A stretch of 64,000 nucleotides of DNA, from NCBI GenBank assembly GCA_001541255.1, contig LNQR01000058.1:1-64000 (forward strand). The letters run 5' to 3'. Position numbers and translations under genes: made by a program. Positions 1 through 8,541 of the stretch are shown one piece after another (position 1 is the first letter of the stretch; every line of letters starts with the position of its first letter). The notes below the pieces were generated by a model that made no database searches, had not been told where the DNA came from, and worked only from the letters and a program-made list of their open reading frames with translations. This DNA is from Candidatus Magnetominusculus xianensis (GTDB taxonomy: Bacteria > Nitrospirota > Thermodesulfovibrionia > Thermodesulfovibrionales > Magnetobacteriaceae).

Positions 1-126
1 CTTGACCTATCAAGAATCCTTGCTGAAGCCTTATTCGAAAGATTCAGCCTTATTGACATCCTCTCCTTTAAAAACTACTATGCCTCTAAATTCAGAGACC
101 ATATCTCCCAGCCTTCTTTATTTTAA
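1..126 (+). CDS. C-terminal end of an unidentified protein (partial)
   Basis: Reading frame 1 is open from the first base to a TAA at 124-126 and encodes 41 residues with ordinary protein-like composition (mixed Leu/Ile/Phe with Arg, Lys, Glu, Asp), ending in ...ISQPSLF. It reads better than the overlapping frame that runs to 226, which is rich in Ser/Thr/Pro and looks like a shadow. The start lies outside the window and the fragment is too short to assign a family. Bases 127-267 after it show no gene. Confidence 0.4.
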   Translation, partial: LDLSRILAEALFERFSLIDILSFKNYYASKFRDHISQPSLF

Positions 127-267
127 CCGGACACTACTGATGTCAGTGCCTCGCGCATTGCGAAAATACATTTATTTTGTGCCACCTTTGTTTTTGCCTT
201 CTTTCATAATAATTGAGACTTGCTGACATACATATGTCAACATATAAACAGCCAAAATTCGAGATAT

Positions 268-1143
268 CTATTGGCAGCTACTGCAGCCGCTGCCTTTTTG
301 TGGCTCGTTTACCTCGTCTCTGTTTTTCAGGTACATTGTCGGCTCTCTGAACAGGGCATATCTCAGCCATCTGTGGGCGAATTTCATTAGCTCTTCTTCG
401 TTTTCTGTGATTAACTGTAACTCTTCATCGTTTAAATCAAATATCTGTAAAAACTTGCTCTCATGCACAAATACCCTGAAGGCGTCCACATCGTATGCAC
501 CAAGGATAAACATGCTTATTGTCTTTTCATCAGGAACGACTGATTTTCCCAGTAACTTCTTATTGAGGATTACCTCTATCCAATCGCTGTTCATCGACTC
601 ATATTTGGCTATCCCTTCCCGTTCGCGCCAGTCCTTCACCACCCACTCTTTGTCCTCTTTAAATCCCTTGCAAAAACTCTCCTCTATCAGAAAATAAAAA
701 TCCTCTCCCTCGGTCATCGTCCGCTTGCCTATCGCAAACCCCAAGGGATAGTACCTGCACGCCAGTGGTCTGTCTTCATATATCGAACAGCCTTCCTTTG
801 TTACGAACTTACACTGCTTGCCCTCTGCCATTCGTAATTTAATAAACGGCAGCTTGTTTTTGTCCGTTACCACCATATCAGTATATTCAACGAGAAACTC
901 CCCGCTGGTCTTGCCAAACCGCCTCTTCATTCTTAGTATATCATAGGGCGATAGGAATATCTCCAGTTCACCACAACACTTATTAAAACATGCGATTCCC
1001 TTGTGGCAGTTGAACTTAAAACGGCTCTCAGGCCCAAGCTCTCCCCTTCTTTCCGGGTCTTTATTTAATTTCTCGTAGATTTCTTTCACTCTCTCTCCCA
1101 CTCTCTCCGATGTGTTTTGACGCCTCAACCGCCAGCCTGGCAC
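268..1143 (-). CDS. YkgJ-family cysteine-cluster protein
   Basis: This is a predicted soluble protein of about 291 residues. It has the YkgJ (UPF0153) signature: a first Cys group CHKGIACFNKCC near residues 46-57, and a second group containing CKF, GCSIY and RPLACRYYPLG near residues 110-135. These cysteines are thought to bind Zn or an Fe-S cluster; no reaction is established. The gene follows qmoC by about 40 bp on the same strand, so it is probably the last gene of the qmo transcript. The start is uncertain: the GTG at 1143 lacks a clear ribosome site, and another GTG about 14 codons in is possible. The C-terminus ends in a Cys-rich GSGCSSCQ tail. Confidence 0.75.
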   Translation of the reverse strand: MPGWRLRRQNTSERVGERVKEIYEKLNKDPERRGELGPESRFKFNCHKGIACFNKCCGELEIFLSPYDILRMKRRFGKTSGEFLVEYTDMVVTDKNKLPFIKLRMAEGKQCKFVTKEGCSIYEDRPLACRYYPLGFAIGKRTMTEGEDFYFLIEESFCKGFKEDKEWVVKDWREREGIAKYESMNSDWIEVILNKKLLGKSVVPDEKTISMFILGAYDVDAFRVFVHESKFLQIFDLNDEELQLITENEEELMKFAHRWLRYALFREPTMYLKNRDEVNEPQKGSGCSSCQ

Positions 1144-1159
1144 TGATTGAGGCGCCCGT

Positions 1160-1181
1160 TAATTTACTGGTAATTTACTGG
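1160..1181. repeat. 11-bp tandem duplication between qmoC and ykgJ-like gene
   Basis: The 11-mer TAATTTACTGG occurs twice head to tail at 1160-1170 and 1171-1181, just after the qmoC stop. It looks like a small slippage duplication. No function is implied. Confidence 0.6.
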
Positions 1182-1183
1182 CC

Positions 1184-2353
1184 TTACATTACGTCTCGTT
1201 TTGCCATTTTCGCATACACAATCGCAGTCGTCCTGTACACCATGTGCGCCAATTTCGAGTACGGCAGGTACGCTATTATGTAAAACACGCATACCAGGTG
1301 AATAAAGTACATAGGATAGGCCACCTGTGCATTGTTCGCAAACCTGCAAAACTCCGACAGCAACCCCGTTATACATACCAAAAACACCATCACCGCAAAT
1401 ACCCAGTCAAAAGACGATGACACGCTGTTCACACCCTTGTCCTTTATCCGATTGGCAAACAGCATCAGCGACCCTATTAACAACAGCAGGGCACTCGTAT
1501 TGCCGAATATCTTATAGACCGCATAGTACATCATCACCGCTGCCTGTGACCCCAGAATCATCATCATATTTGGATCGTCCTTCAGAAACGGCGTTTCCCA
1601 CTTCAGCACATACAAGTTAAATACCGCCCAGTTTGTCTGTATGAACAGACCTATGAACCCTGCTACAATCAGCCTGTGCGTCCATGTCCTGTCTGCATTA
1701 GCGCCGCATTTCTGAAACTTCTTGTGAAATACAATCTCCTTCAGGGTCTCTATTAAACTTGGTATCAGCATACTATGTGCCATCAGCTTATATGGATTTA
1801 CATTTAGCTTGCCCCAAAACCTGCTCACGCTTATAGCAAACACAAACACTACACACATCGCCGTCGTTACAAATATCGCATCGACAAGTGGAATCGGGAA
1901 AAATTTGTTGAAGACCACATCGCCAGCCGGTATGTTTAAGTGCCCGGTGGCATTTAGCAAGGCAAGAAACAGTGCCACTGGAATCAACAACGCCACTATG
2001 AGCAGCTTTGCATTTCCCACTATCGTGCCCATAAACCTCGGGAAGGCGTTCTCGGCTATTACGGCCTTTCTCAATGTCGATAAGACATCACCCGGCCTTG
2101 CGCCGCGGGGACAGTACTTTGAGCAGTCGTTACAGTTGTGGCAAAGCCAGATGTCCGGGTCTGCCGACAGCTCTTCCTTTAACCCCCACTGGGCCATTAT
2201 CATCTCTTTTCTTGGAAACGGGTTGTCAGCCGGTGTCAGGTCGCATACCGTAGAGCACGTCGCGCACTGATAACACTGCTTCATAGTGTCGGCGCCGCCC
2301 TCCTTTAAGCCCCGAACAAACCCAATGTCAGGTGTGAACACTGCATCACCCAT
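1184..2353 (-). CDS. qmoC: Quinone-interacting membrane-bound oxidoreductase subunit C
   Basis: QmoC is the membrane subunit that exchanges electrons between the quinone pool and QmoAB/AprBA. The N-terminal third is an HdrC-like ferredoxin domain with two C-x2-C-x2-C-x3-C motifs: CYQCATCSTVC near residue 26 and CHNCNDCSKYC near residue 73. The rest is an HdrE/NarI-like domain with about six hydrophobic segments, as expected for b-type haem binding. Two ATGs lie at 2359 and 2353. The ribosome site GGGAGGT abuts the first, so the second (MGDAVF, 389 aa) is preferred. It lies 20 bp after qmoB. Membrane-domain haem ligands were not individually assigned. Confidence 0.95.
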   Translation of the reverse strand: MGDAVFTPDIGFVRGLKEGGADTMKQCYQCATCSTVCDLTPADNPFPRKEMIMAQWGLKEELSADPDIWLCHNCNDCSKYCPRGARPGDVLSTLRKAVIAENAFPRFMGTIVGNAKLLIVALLIPVALFLALLNATGHLNIPAGDVVFNKFFPIPLVDAIFVTTAMCVVFVFAISVSRFWGKLNVNPYKLMAHSMLIPSLIETLKEIVFHKKFQKCGANADRTWTHRLIVAGFIGLFIQTNWAVFNLYVLKWETPFLKDDPNMMMILGSQAAVMMYYAVYKIFGNTSALLLLIGSLMLFANRIKDKGVNSVSSSFDWVFAVMVFLVCITGLLSEFCRFANNAQVAYPMYFIHLVCVFYIIAYLPYSKLAHMVYRTTAIVYAKMAKRDVM

Positions 2354-2373
2354 GTGCATACCTCCCTGTTATT

Positions 2374-4596
2374 TTAGAATCCCTTGTAGGGATTCGGTCC
2401 AAATCCTTTTAGTTTCTCTGAAAACTCTTCCATTATCTTCGGAAGCGTATCCCAATCGTTTATCTGAAGCTGTATCTGATGAACACGCTCAGACTCAAGC
2501 ATCAGCCTGCCCAAAGTCTCCTGCACCTTGCTCAGACGCTCGCTTGCCACCTGACTGCCCTTTACGAAGTGACACTGGTAGTCATCACCGTACTTGCAGC
2601 CCATTAGAAGCACTCCATCCACACCCTTTGAAAGCGCGTCGGTTATCCACACAAGATTCGTCCCGCCAAGACACCTCAGAGATACAAACCTGTAGTTCGG
2701 ATTTAAACGTACCCGATTTAACCCCGCCATGTCTAACGCAGGATAGGCATCGTTTTCACATATCAGGGCAATGATAAACGGTTCGTCACCCTCCGATGGT
2801 ACATCAACAGATTTCATTATAGATGATACCATATCCACACTGTAGTTGCTGAAGGAGATTATCCTCTGCGGACACGCACCCATACAGGTTCCACAACGGC
2901 GGCAGCGGTAAGGATGCTCTCTCGGCGTCCCCTTTTCATCCTCATCAAGCACACCAAACGGACACTCCACCGTACAACGGCGGCACTGTGTGCAGCTCTC
3001 AAGCCTGAACTCAGGAAACGACATATCCCCTGCTCTGGGATGCACTGCCTTACCCTGGGCAGTCAGCTCTATACACTGTATGGCCTTTAGTGCGGCACCG
3101 GCAGCATCAACAGACGACTGGTGCGAATCCATCGGACTTCTCACTGCACCGGCAGCATAGATACCCGTCCTCCTGGTCTCATACGGGAAACATATAAAGT
3201 GGGAATCTGGAAAGCCATATTTTAAATGAGGTATCTCAGGCCCCTGCCGGTATTTCAGATTCATTATATGGGGTATCGGCATAAGCTCTTCGATCTCTCC
3301 GTCTTGCGTCTTCTTTTTTACCATTTCGCCAATATACTCTTTCGTCAGGTCGTTGACGGCCTTTCCTTCGGGCAGCATCGAGGAAACCATTCCAGTAGCC
3401 AATACCACTACGTCAACCCTTATTTTCATCTCCTTGCCGAGGAGCTGATTATCGACGATGACTATGAGGCTGCCATCTGCCTCTTCCTCTACCCCCTTTA
3501 CCTCACCTTTGGCAAGGAATATGCCTTCGTCATTTTGCATCGCCTTGTAAAAGTTCTCATATACGCCGGTTGCCCGCATATCCTTATAGATGATAAAGGC
3601 ACCCGCGTCAGGATTGGCCTCTCTCACGTATTTTGCCTGCTTCAGGGAGACATTGCAGCAAACTGATGAGCAATATGGGACGTGATTTTCGTCTCTCTGT
3701 CCGGCACACTGGACAAACAGCACATTCTTTGCCGTCTTGCCGTCTGAGGGCCTCGTTATCTTTCCTTTTGATGCAAGGTCTTCCATCTCAACATTCGTTA
3801 TGACATTTTTAAATCTGCCATAGCCATATTGTACGAGATTATTTGCATCATAGGGTTTCCAGCCGGTTGCAAGGATTACGGCGCCCGCCTTAAAGGTCTC
3901 CTTTGCACCCTTTTTGTCTATTTCAATGTCATACATGCCAGGCTCGCCCTCTATCGAGGTTATTGCACTCTCCAGATGTACCGTGATGTTTTGACTTGAG
4001 CTGACCGCCTTAATCTTCGTGTCGATTGCAGGGACAAGGAGTTTGTCATAGGGGGCCTTTGCCGGATATGTCTTAAAACTCTTTTTTGACCAGCCGCCAA
4101 GTGCTCCTGATTTTTCCACCACCACTGATTTATAGCCAGCCTTTTCAATCTCAAGGGCAGCCGTCAGCCCAGTGACTCCACCGCCAATAATCAGCACTAC
4201 CCGTGTTACGTCTGTTGTCTTCGGAACAGGCGGCTCTGACTTATTTGCACGTACTATACCCATATTCACATAGTCTTCAGCCATTGCCTGAGTCTTGGGG
4301 TCATTCGGGGGCTGCATCCATACCACATGCTCACGCAGATTCACCCTCTCCGTTATATACAGGAGCGGGTCGAAGTCAAACATGTCCGTGTTCACGCGCT
4401 GGCTGCACGCCGCTATGACTATCTTATTTACGCCTTCATTGTTTATGTCGTTCTTTATAAGGTCTACGCCTTCCTTGCTGCACAGAAACGGATGTGTCTT
4501 GCAAGCGCCTTTTTTGCCTCCAATCTTTTGAAGGGCTTCTATGTTTAACGACTCACCTATACCACAGTCTGTACATATGTAAACACCTAATCCCAT
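2374..4596 (-). CDS. qmoB: Quinone-interacting oxidoreductase subunit B (HdrA/MvhD-like)
   Basis: QmoB is a 740-residue cytoplasmic flavo-iron-sulfur subunit related to heterodisulfide reductase HdrA. It has an N-terminal Cys-containing segment (CTDCGIGES), an FAD-binding GGGVTGLTAALE motif near residue 138 and a second nucleotide-binding half. Near residues 530-580 are two 4Fe-4S motifs (CTQCRRCTVECPFG and CRRCGTCMGACPQ). A C-terminal MvhD-like domain has the RCLGGTN and GCKYGDDYQCHF motifs. The HdrA plus MvhD fusion is the family norm. The ATG at 4596 has a GAGGAGG site upstream. The gene is separated from qmoA by 3 bp, so the two are very likely translationally coupled. Confidence 0.95.
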   Translation of the reverse strand: MGLGVYICTDCGIGESLNIEALQKIGGKKGACKTHPFLCSKEGVDLIKNDINNEGVNKIVIAACSQRVNTDMFDFDPLLYITERVNLREHVVWMQPPNDPKTQAMAEDYVNMGIVRANKSEPPVPKTTDVTRVVLIIGGGVTGLTAALEIEKAGYKSVVVEKSGALGGWSKKSFKTYPAKAPYDKLLVPAIDTKIKAVSSSQNITVHLESAITSIEGEPGMYDIEIDKKGAKETFKAGAVILATGWKPYDANNLVQYGYGRFKNVITNVEMEDLASKGKITRPSDGKTAKNVLFVQCAGQRDENHVPYCSSVCCNVSLKQAKYVREANPDAGAFIIYKDMRATGVYENFYKAMQNDEGIFLAKGEVKGVEEEADGSLIVIVDNQLLGKEMKIRVDVVVLATGMVSSMLPEGKAVNDLTKEYIGEMVKKKTQDGEIEELMPIPHIMNLKYRQGPEIPHLKYGFPDSHFICFPYETRRTGIYAAGAVRSPMDSHQSSVDAAGAALKAIQCIELTAQGKAVHPRAGDMSFPEFRLESCTQCRRCTVECPFGVLDEDEKGTPREHPYRCRRCGTCMGACPQRIISFSNYSVDMVSSIMKSVDVPSEGDEPFIIALICENDAYPALDMAGLNRVRLNPNYRFVSLRCLGGTNLVWITDALSKGVDGVLLMGCKYGDDYQCHFVKGSQVASERLSKVQETLGRLMLESERVHQIQLQINDWDTLPKIMEEFSEKLKGFGPNPYKGF

Positions 4597-4599
4597 CGT

Positions 4600-5868
4600 T
4601 TACCTCCTCACCGCGGATTGAATGCCCTTCAAGGCCGCGCTAGTGGCGTCCTGTAGTGACGTTGTAACGTCGTTTGGCCTTTTGGCAACCCCAGAAGCGT
4701 AGATGCCTGCCGCTTGTGCATCGGCATCGACGAAGCCGTTTTCGTCCAGTTTTACGTTTGTGCTGACATTTGCCGTCTTCAAGGATGGCTCCATGCCCGT
4801 TGCCAGTACAACCATATCAACTTTCTGTGTGATCTTTTTGCCGCCTGCTATGTCTTCCACTGTTACGATGGGGTCTAAAGTCTCGGCGTCTTCCTCTATC
4901 TTTGCTACCTTACCTTTTATCATCACTACGCTAGCGTCGGCCTGAATCTTTTTCAAAAAGTCTTCATACCTCCCCGGCGCTCTCAAATCTATATAGTATA
5001 TAAAGGCCTTTGTGTCAGGGTCGCTCTCCCTAACATACGTAGCCTGTTTTAGGGATGCCATGCAGCACACCGATGAACAATGCGCCAGATGATTCTCGTC
5101 TCTTGAGCCAGCACACTGCACAAACGCCACTGTCTTTACCTGCTTGTTGTCCGAGGGCCTCAGAATTTTTCCCTTTGTCGGGCCATTAGGCGCTGCCATG
5201 CGCTCCATCATCATATTGGTTACTACGTTTTTCACCTTTCCAAAACCAAGATTATCCATCTTCGCTGCATCATACGGACTCCAGCCGGTTGCATACACAA
5301 CGCTTGACGCATTTATCTCAACTGTCTCTGCCTTCATATCAAGGTCGATTGCATTATACTTACAAACCGATACGCATTTTGAACATGACTTACCCGGACA
5401 TACACCAGGGCTGGCATCTATTACAAATCTCATTGGATAGGATAACTCATGGGGCAGATATATCGCCTTTGTCTTATCAATTCCAAAATTAAAACTATTG
5501 CTTCTCTCTATAGGACATACCTTTACACAGTCACCACATGCCGTACATTTGGTATTTACATATCTTGGATTGATTTTTATCTTAACCTTAAAATTGCCTT
5601 CGCTTCCCTGAACACTTTCTATTTCTGCCGACGTATAAACAGATATCTTGGGATTCTGCTTTATCCTCTTAAAATTTACCTCTAATCCACAGTATGGCGG
5701 ACATAACTTGGGGAAATACCGGTTTAACTGCGCTACCCTTCCACCCAAATACGGATTTCTCTCCACTATTACCGAACGTTGGCCTGCTTCTGCCGCTTCT
5801 ATCGCCGTGGTTAGCCCGCTTATCCCACCTCCTATTACTACGATGGCCGAACCCTTCTCGTCTGACAT
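4600..5868 (-). CDS. qmoA: Quinone-interacting oxidoreductase subunit A (HdrA-like)
   Basis: QmoA is a soluble HdrA-like flavoprotein of 422 residues. It has a dinucleotide-binding VIGGGISGLTTAIEAAEAG motif close to the N-terminus, the HdrA Cys region FPKLCPPYCGLE, a 4Fe-4S motif CTACGDCVKVCP, an atypical Cys group CPGKSCSKCVSVC, and a C-terminal FAD motif around GIYASGVAKRP. ATG at 5868 is chosen because GGAGG lies 5 bases upstream; an in-frame ATG at 5880 falls before that site. It is the first gene of qmoABC. A terminator-like hairpin lies between it and aprA, so qmo may have its own promoter or be reached only by readthrough. Confidence 0.95.
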   Translation of the reverse strand: MSDEKGSAIVVIGGGISGLTTAIEAAEAGQRSVIVERNPYLGGRVAQLNRYFPKLCPPYCGLEVNFKRIKQNPKISVYTSAEIESVQGSEGNFKVKIKINPRYVNTKCTACGDCVKVCPIERSNSFNFGIDKTKAIYLPHELSYPMRFVIDASPGVCPGKSCSKCVSVCKYNAIDLDMKAETVEINASSVVYATGWSPYDAAKMDNLGFGKVKNVVTNMMMERMAAPNGPTKGKILRPSDNKQVKTVAFVQCAGSRDENHLAHCSSVCCMASLKQATYVRESDPDTKAFIYYIDLRAPGRYEDFLKKIQADASVVMIKGKVAKIEEDAETLDPIVTVEDIAGGKKITQKVDMVVLATGMEPSLKTANVSTNVKLDENGFVDADAQAAGIYASGVAKRPNDVTTSLQDATSAALKGIQSAVRR

Positions 5869-5902
5869 AAAATCCTCCACTCTCTTTTAAGCTACGGACT
5901 CC

Positions 5903-5939
5903 AAAAAAAGGTCAGAAGGGGGAACGCCGTCCCCCCTTC
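5903..5939 (-). terminator. Rho-independent terminator-like hairpin after aprA
   Basis: An 8-bp stem (5932-5939 with 5915-5922, G5-rich) with a 9-base loop lies about 30 bp after the aprA stop. Read on the minus strand it is followed, after five bases, by a run of seven U. The offset U-run suggests leaky termination or attenuation between aprBA and qmoABC rather than a full stop. Confidence 0.7.
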
Positions 5940-5971
5940 CTCCTGTGTACTTCGTCTTGCTATTTCACCGC

Positions 5972-7945
5972 TTAGTCAGGAATCAATTGTACGTAATCTC
6001 TCTTGGACATCTCCCATTGACCGGTCTGGAGGTTATACTTCGATATTGTAAAGCATTTCCAGTTCTGGTCGTCTATGAGGTTGAAGTCTCCCCTGTAGTA
6101 GTAGCCTGGGTATCTGCTGTCTTCCCTAAAGAGTATGTGCCTTGCATGGGCCTCACCTGTCCAGATTCTGTGATAGTTTTCCCAGCATCTCATCAGCTCG
6201 TGGAGGTCTGCTGCACCCATTCTCAGCGAGTCTTCTTTGAGGAGCATCAGATGCTTTAAGCCTGCATCAAGCAGAGTCTTACTGGTCATGTAGTAGGTGG
6301 AAACGCCCGCTACATACTCGTCCATTATCTTCTGCAGTCTTGCCTGAAGCATTTTTGGTCTGATGTAGTAGGGGTTTGTGTTTGTGTCTGTGCTGTAGTT
6401 CTTGTATTTTTCGAATATCTCAAACGGGAGATAAAGCTCTCCAATGAGTTCTTCGGTTGACTTAGCTACTGCTGGCTTGTATGAGGCGTTATCGAGACAG
6501 AATGCTACCATCGACTTAGCGGCTTGTCTTCCTTCAGCGTGTGAGCCTGAGGAGAACTTGTGTCCGGATGCTCCGACGCCGTCGCCGGCTGTGAAGAGAC
6601 CCTTTACGGTGGTCATTCTGTTATATCCCCAGCACCATTCTTTCGGGGCGCCTAAATCGTCAGGACCGCTTACCCATATACCGGCGCAGCCTGCATGTGA
6701 ACCGAGGAGATACGGCTCTGTCGGCATGATTTCTGACGGGGCTTTATCCGGCTCGATGTTGTTTCCTGCCCATACTCCGGCCTGTCCAATACACATATCG
6801 AGGAAGTCTTCCCATGCCTCAGCCTCAAGGTGCTTTATCTGCTTGGCGTCCATGGTCTTTCCAAGCTCTGCCATTGCCAGGTGGGTGTTCATGAGAATCG
6901 GGCCTTTACCGGCCTTCATGTCGTTCATCATCATGTGATTTCTGATAGCAGTGCCGAGCTTGTGCGGGTCGCTGCAATATTTGCCATATAATGCCTTTGT
7001 GCTTTCAAAGTGAGTTACGCAATAGTCTTCGCCGAGGGAGTTGGTTGCCTTTGCCTTGAAGAACAAGAACCACGCACCAACCGGGCCGTAACCATCTTTA
7101 AATCTTGCAGGTACGAACCTGTTTTCCATAAGCACCAGCTCTGCGCCTACCTGAGCCGCTAATGCGTATGTCGTTCCAGCGTTCCATACCGGGTACCATG
7201 CCCTGCCCTGTCCTTCAGCAACGGAACGCGGCCTGAATACGTTAACTGCACCGCCGCACGCCAATAACATACACTTTGCCTTAAACATGTATGCCTTGTT
7301 CTCTCTTACGCTGAATCCTACTGCTGCCGCTACTCTGTTCGGCTCGTTGGCGTCGAGGAGAAGCTTTACAATAAACACTCTCTCATAGAGATTGATTTCC
7401 TGGCCGGTTGCTGCCCTGTTTATCTCAAGCGCCTTCTTCGCTGCTTCGGCTACAATTACCTTGTATGACTCGCCGTTTATCATTATCTGCCACTTACCGC
7501 TTCTTACAGGCTTGCCGCCTTCGGTAAGCTTCTTTGCGGGCTGTGCGCCGTCTAATGTGTGACCGTCTTCTGCCCTCTTCCATACAGGGAGACCCCATTC
7601 TTCAAAGAGGTGTACTGAGTCGTCAACGTGTCTGCCGCAGTCATATACGAGGTCTTCTCTGATAATGCCCATCAGATCGCCTCTAACGTACTTTACATAG
7701 TCGGCAGGGTCGTTCTCGCCCAAATATGTATTGATCGCCGAAAGGCCCATCGCTACCGCGCCGCTTCTGTCGGCTGCTGCCTTATCTACCATCGTTACCT
7801 TTAATCCCTTTGGTGTTGCCCAACGCACCGCCTCGTATGCCGCGCCGCAGTTAGCCATACCGCCGCCGATTAACAGAATGTCGGTCTCGACCTCTATCAT
7901 CTCAGGTCTTTGACAGTACGCAAATGTACATGTTTCTAATTCCAT
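5972..7945 (-). CDS. aprA: Adenylylsulfate reductase, alpha subunit
   Basis: AprA carries FAD and the site that interconverts APS and sulfite plus AMP in the cytoplasm. The 657-residue length is typical. It has the FAD-binding motif LLIGGGMANCGAAYEA near residue 25, the active-site segment RFVPARFKDGYGPVGAWF, and the LLGSHAGCAGIWVSGP segment containing the conserved active-site His. The ATG at 7945 has a TAGGAGG ribosome site. It lies 18 bp after aprB and shares its transcript. Nothing in the sequence decides whether the enzyme runs in the reductive or oxidative direction; the linked qmoABC is compatible with both and most common in sulfate reducers. Confidence 0.97.
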   Translation of the reverse strand: MELETCTFAYCQRPEMIEVETDILLIGGGMANCGAAYEAVRWATPKGLKVTMVDKAAADRSGAVAMGLSAINTYLGENDPADYVKYVRGDLMGIIREDLVYDCGRHVDDSVHLFEEWGLPVWKRAEDGHTLDGAQPAKKLTEGGKPVRSGKWQIMINGESYKVIVAEAAKKALEINRAATGQEINLYERVFIVKLLLDANEPNRVAAAVGFSVRENKAYMFKAKCMLLACGGAVNVFRPRSVAEGQGRAWYPVWNAGTTYALAAQVGAELVLMENRFVPARFKDGYGPVGAWFLFFKAKATNSLGEDYCVTHFESTKALYGKYCSDPHKLGTAIRNHMMMNDMKAGKGPILMNTHLAMAELGKTMDAKQIKHLEAEAWEDFLDMCIGQAGVWAGNNIEPDKAPSEIMPTEPYLLGSHAGCAGIWVSGPDDLGAPKEWCWGYNRMTTVKGLFTAGDGVGASGHKFSSGSHAEGRQAAKSMVAFCLDNASYKPAVAKSTEELIGELYLPFEIFEKYKNYSTDTNTNPYYIRPKMLQARLQKIMDEYVAGVSTYYMTSKTLLDAGLKHLMLLKEDSLRMGAADLHELMRCWENYHRIWTGEAHARHILFREDSRYPGYYYRGDFNLIDDQNWKCFTISKYNLQTGQWEMSKRDYVQLIPD

Positions 7946-7963
7946 CGTATAGCCTCCTAAGTT

Positions 7964-8389
7964 TTATTTTAAGGTTTTTACCGTTGTCATGTTAAAAAAT
8001 CCGGGCTTCTTTAAATTCGCAAAGTCCGCTTCCGGCTTACCTTTGTACGGATCTATCGAACCCTCTGCCGTTGTCCTGATCGGGAACTTAAACCTTTTTA
8101 ATGCACCGCTTCTGAACTTAACAGTCCACATTATGGAATCCGAACCCCTCATTGGTATTACGTTGCCGCCAAGTGGAATAAAGTCCGCATATCCTCTGAC
8201 CTCGATCGCCTGCTGCGGGCAAATCTTTACACAGTTGTAGCATTCCCAGCACTGCTCAGTTTCCTGGTTGAACGCCTTCATCCTGTCGCGGTCAAGCTTC
8301 ATAAGATTGTTTGGGCAGATGTACATACAGGCTGTTCTTTCCTGCCCTTTACAGCCGTCACACTTTTCTGTCATTACAAAACTCGGCAT
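7964..8389 (-). CDS. aprB: Adenylylsulfate reductase, beta subunit
   Basis: AprB is the 141-residue ferredoxin-like partner of AprA and passes electrons from QmoABC to the AprA flavin. Two 4Fe-4S motifs are visible: CDGCKGQERTACMYICP near residue 10 and CWECYNCVKICP near residue 48. The longer spacing in the first is characteristic of AprB. The ATG at 8389 has a strong AAGGAGGT site. It is the first gene after the sat terminator, and its leader holds an orphan Shine-Dalgarno sequence and a hairpin (listed separately). Confidence 0.96.
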   Translation of the reverse strand: MPSFVMTEKCDGCKGQERTACMYICPNNLMKLDRDRMKAFNQETEQCWECYNCVKICPQQAIEVRGYADFIPLGGNVIPMRGSDSIMWTVKFRSGALKRFKFPIRTTAEGSIDPYKGKPEADFANLKKPGFFNMTTVKTLK

Positions 8390-8415
8390 ATAAATATACC
8401 TCCTTGCAAAATATT

Positions 8416-8432
8416 TTGGCTTAAAAAGCCAA
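8416..8432 (-). promoter_or_regulatory. Hairpin in the aprB leader
   Basis: A perfect 7-bp inverted repeat, TTGGCTT at 8416-8422 with AAGCCAA at 8426-8432 and a 3-base loop, lies about 27-43 bases before the aprB start, just upstream of its ribosome site. It has no U-run, so it is more likely an mRNA structure than a terminator. Function unknown. Confidence 0.45.
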
Positions 8433-8476
8433 GATTTAATTTATGTCGCCATCTAATAGGGTGTAAGCTGCGACCT

Positions 8477-8486
8477 TCACCTCCTT
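8477..8486 (-). promoter_or_regulatory. Orphan full-length Shine-Dalgarno sequence in the aprB leader
   Basis: On the minus strand 8486-8477 reads AAGGAGGTGA, a 10-base complement of the usual 16S anti-SD tail. It lies about 90 bases before the aprB ATG and has no start codon at a usable distance. A weak -10-like TATAAC lies just upstream (8497-8502), which would place it near the 5' end of the mRNA. Such isolated SD sites act as mRNA stabilisers in some Bacillus transcripts; that role here is inference. Confidence 0.4.
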
Positions 8487-8509
8487 TTTCCTTATCGTTA
8501 TAATAAATG

Positions 8510-8535
8510 AAAAAGGGGGTACGGTTACCCCCCTT
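8510..8535 (-). terminator. Rho-independent terminator after sat
   Basis: A 7-bp GC-rich stem (GGGGGTA 8515-8521 with TACCCCC 8526-8532) and a 4-base loop lie directly after the sat stop. On the minus strand the stem is followed at once by five U (8514-8510). This is a convincing intrinsic terminator that separates sat from aprBA. Confidence 0.85.
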
Positions 8536-8541
8536 CTTAAG

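Noticed and set aside
8436..8480. 14-codon leader peptide upstream of aprB (GTG start)
   Set aside because: The GTG lies inside the Shine-Dalgarno sequence itself, leaving no usable spacing; the site was reported as an orphan SD instead.
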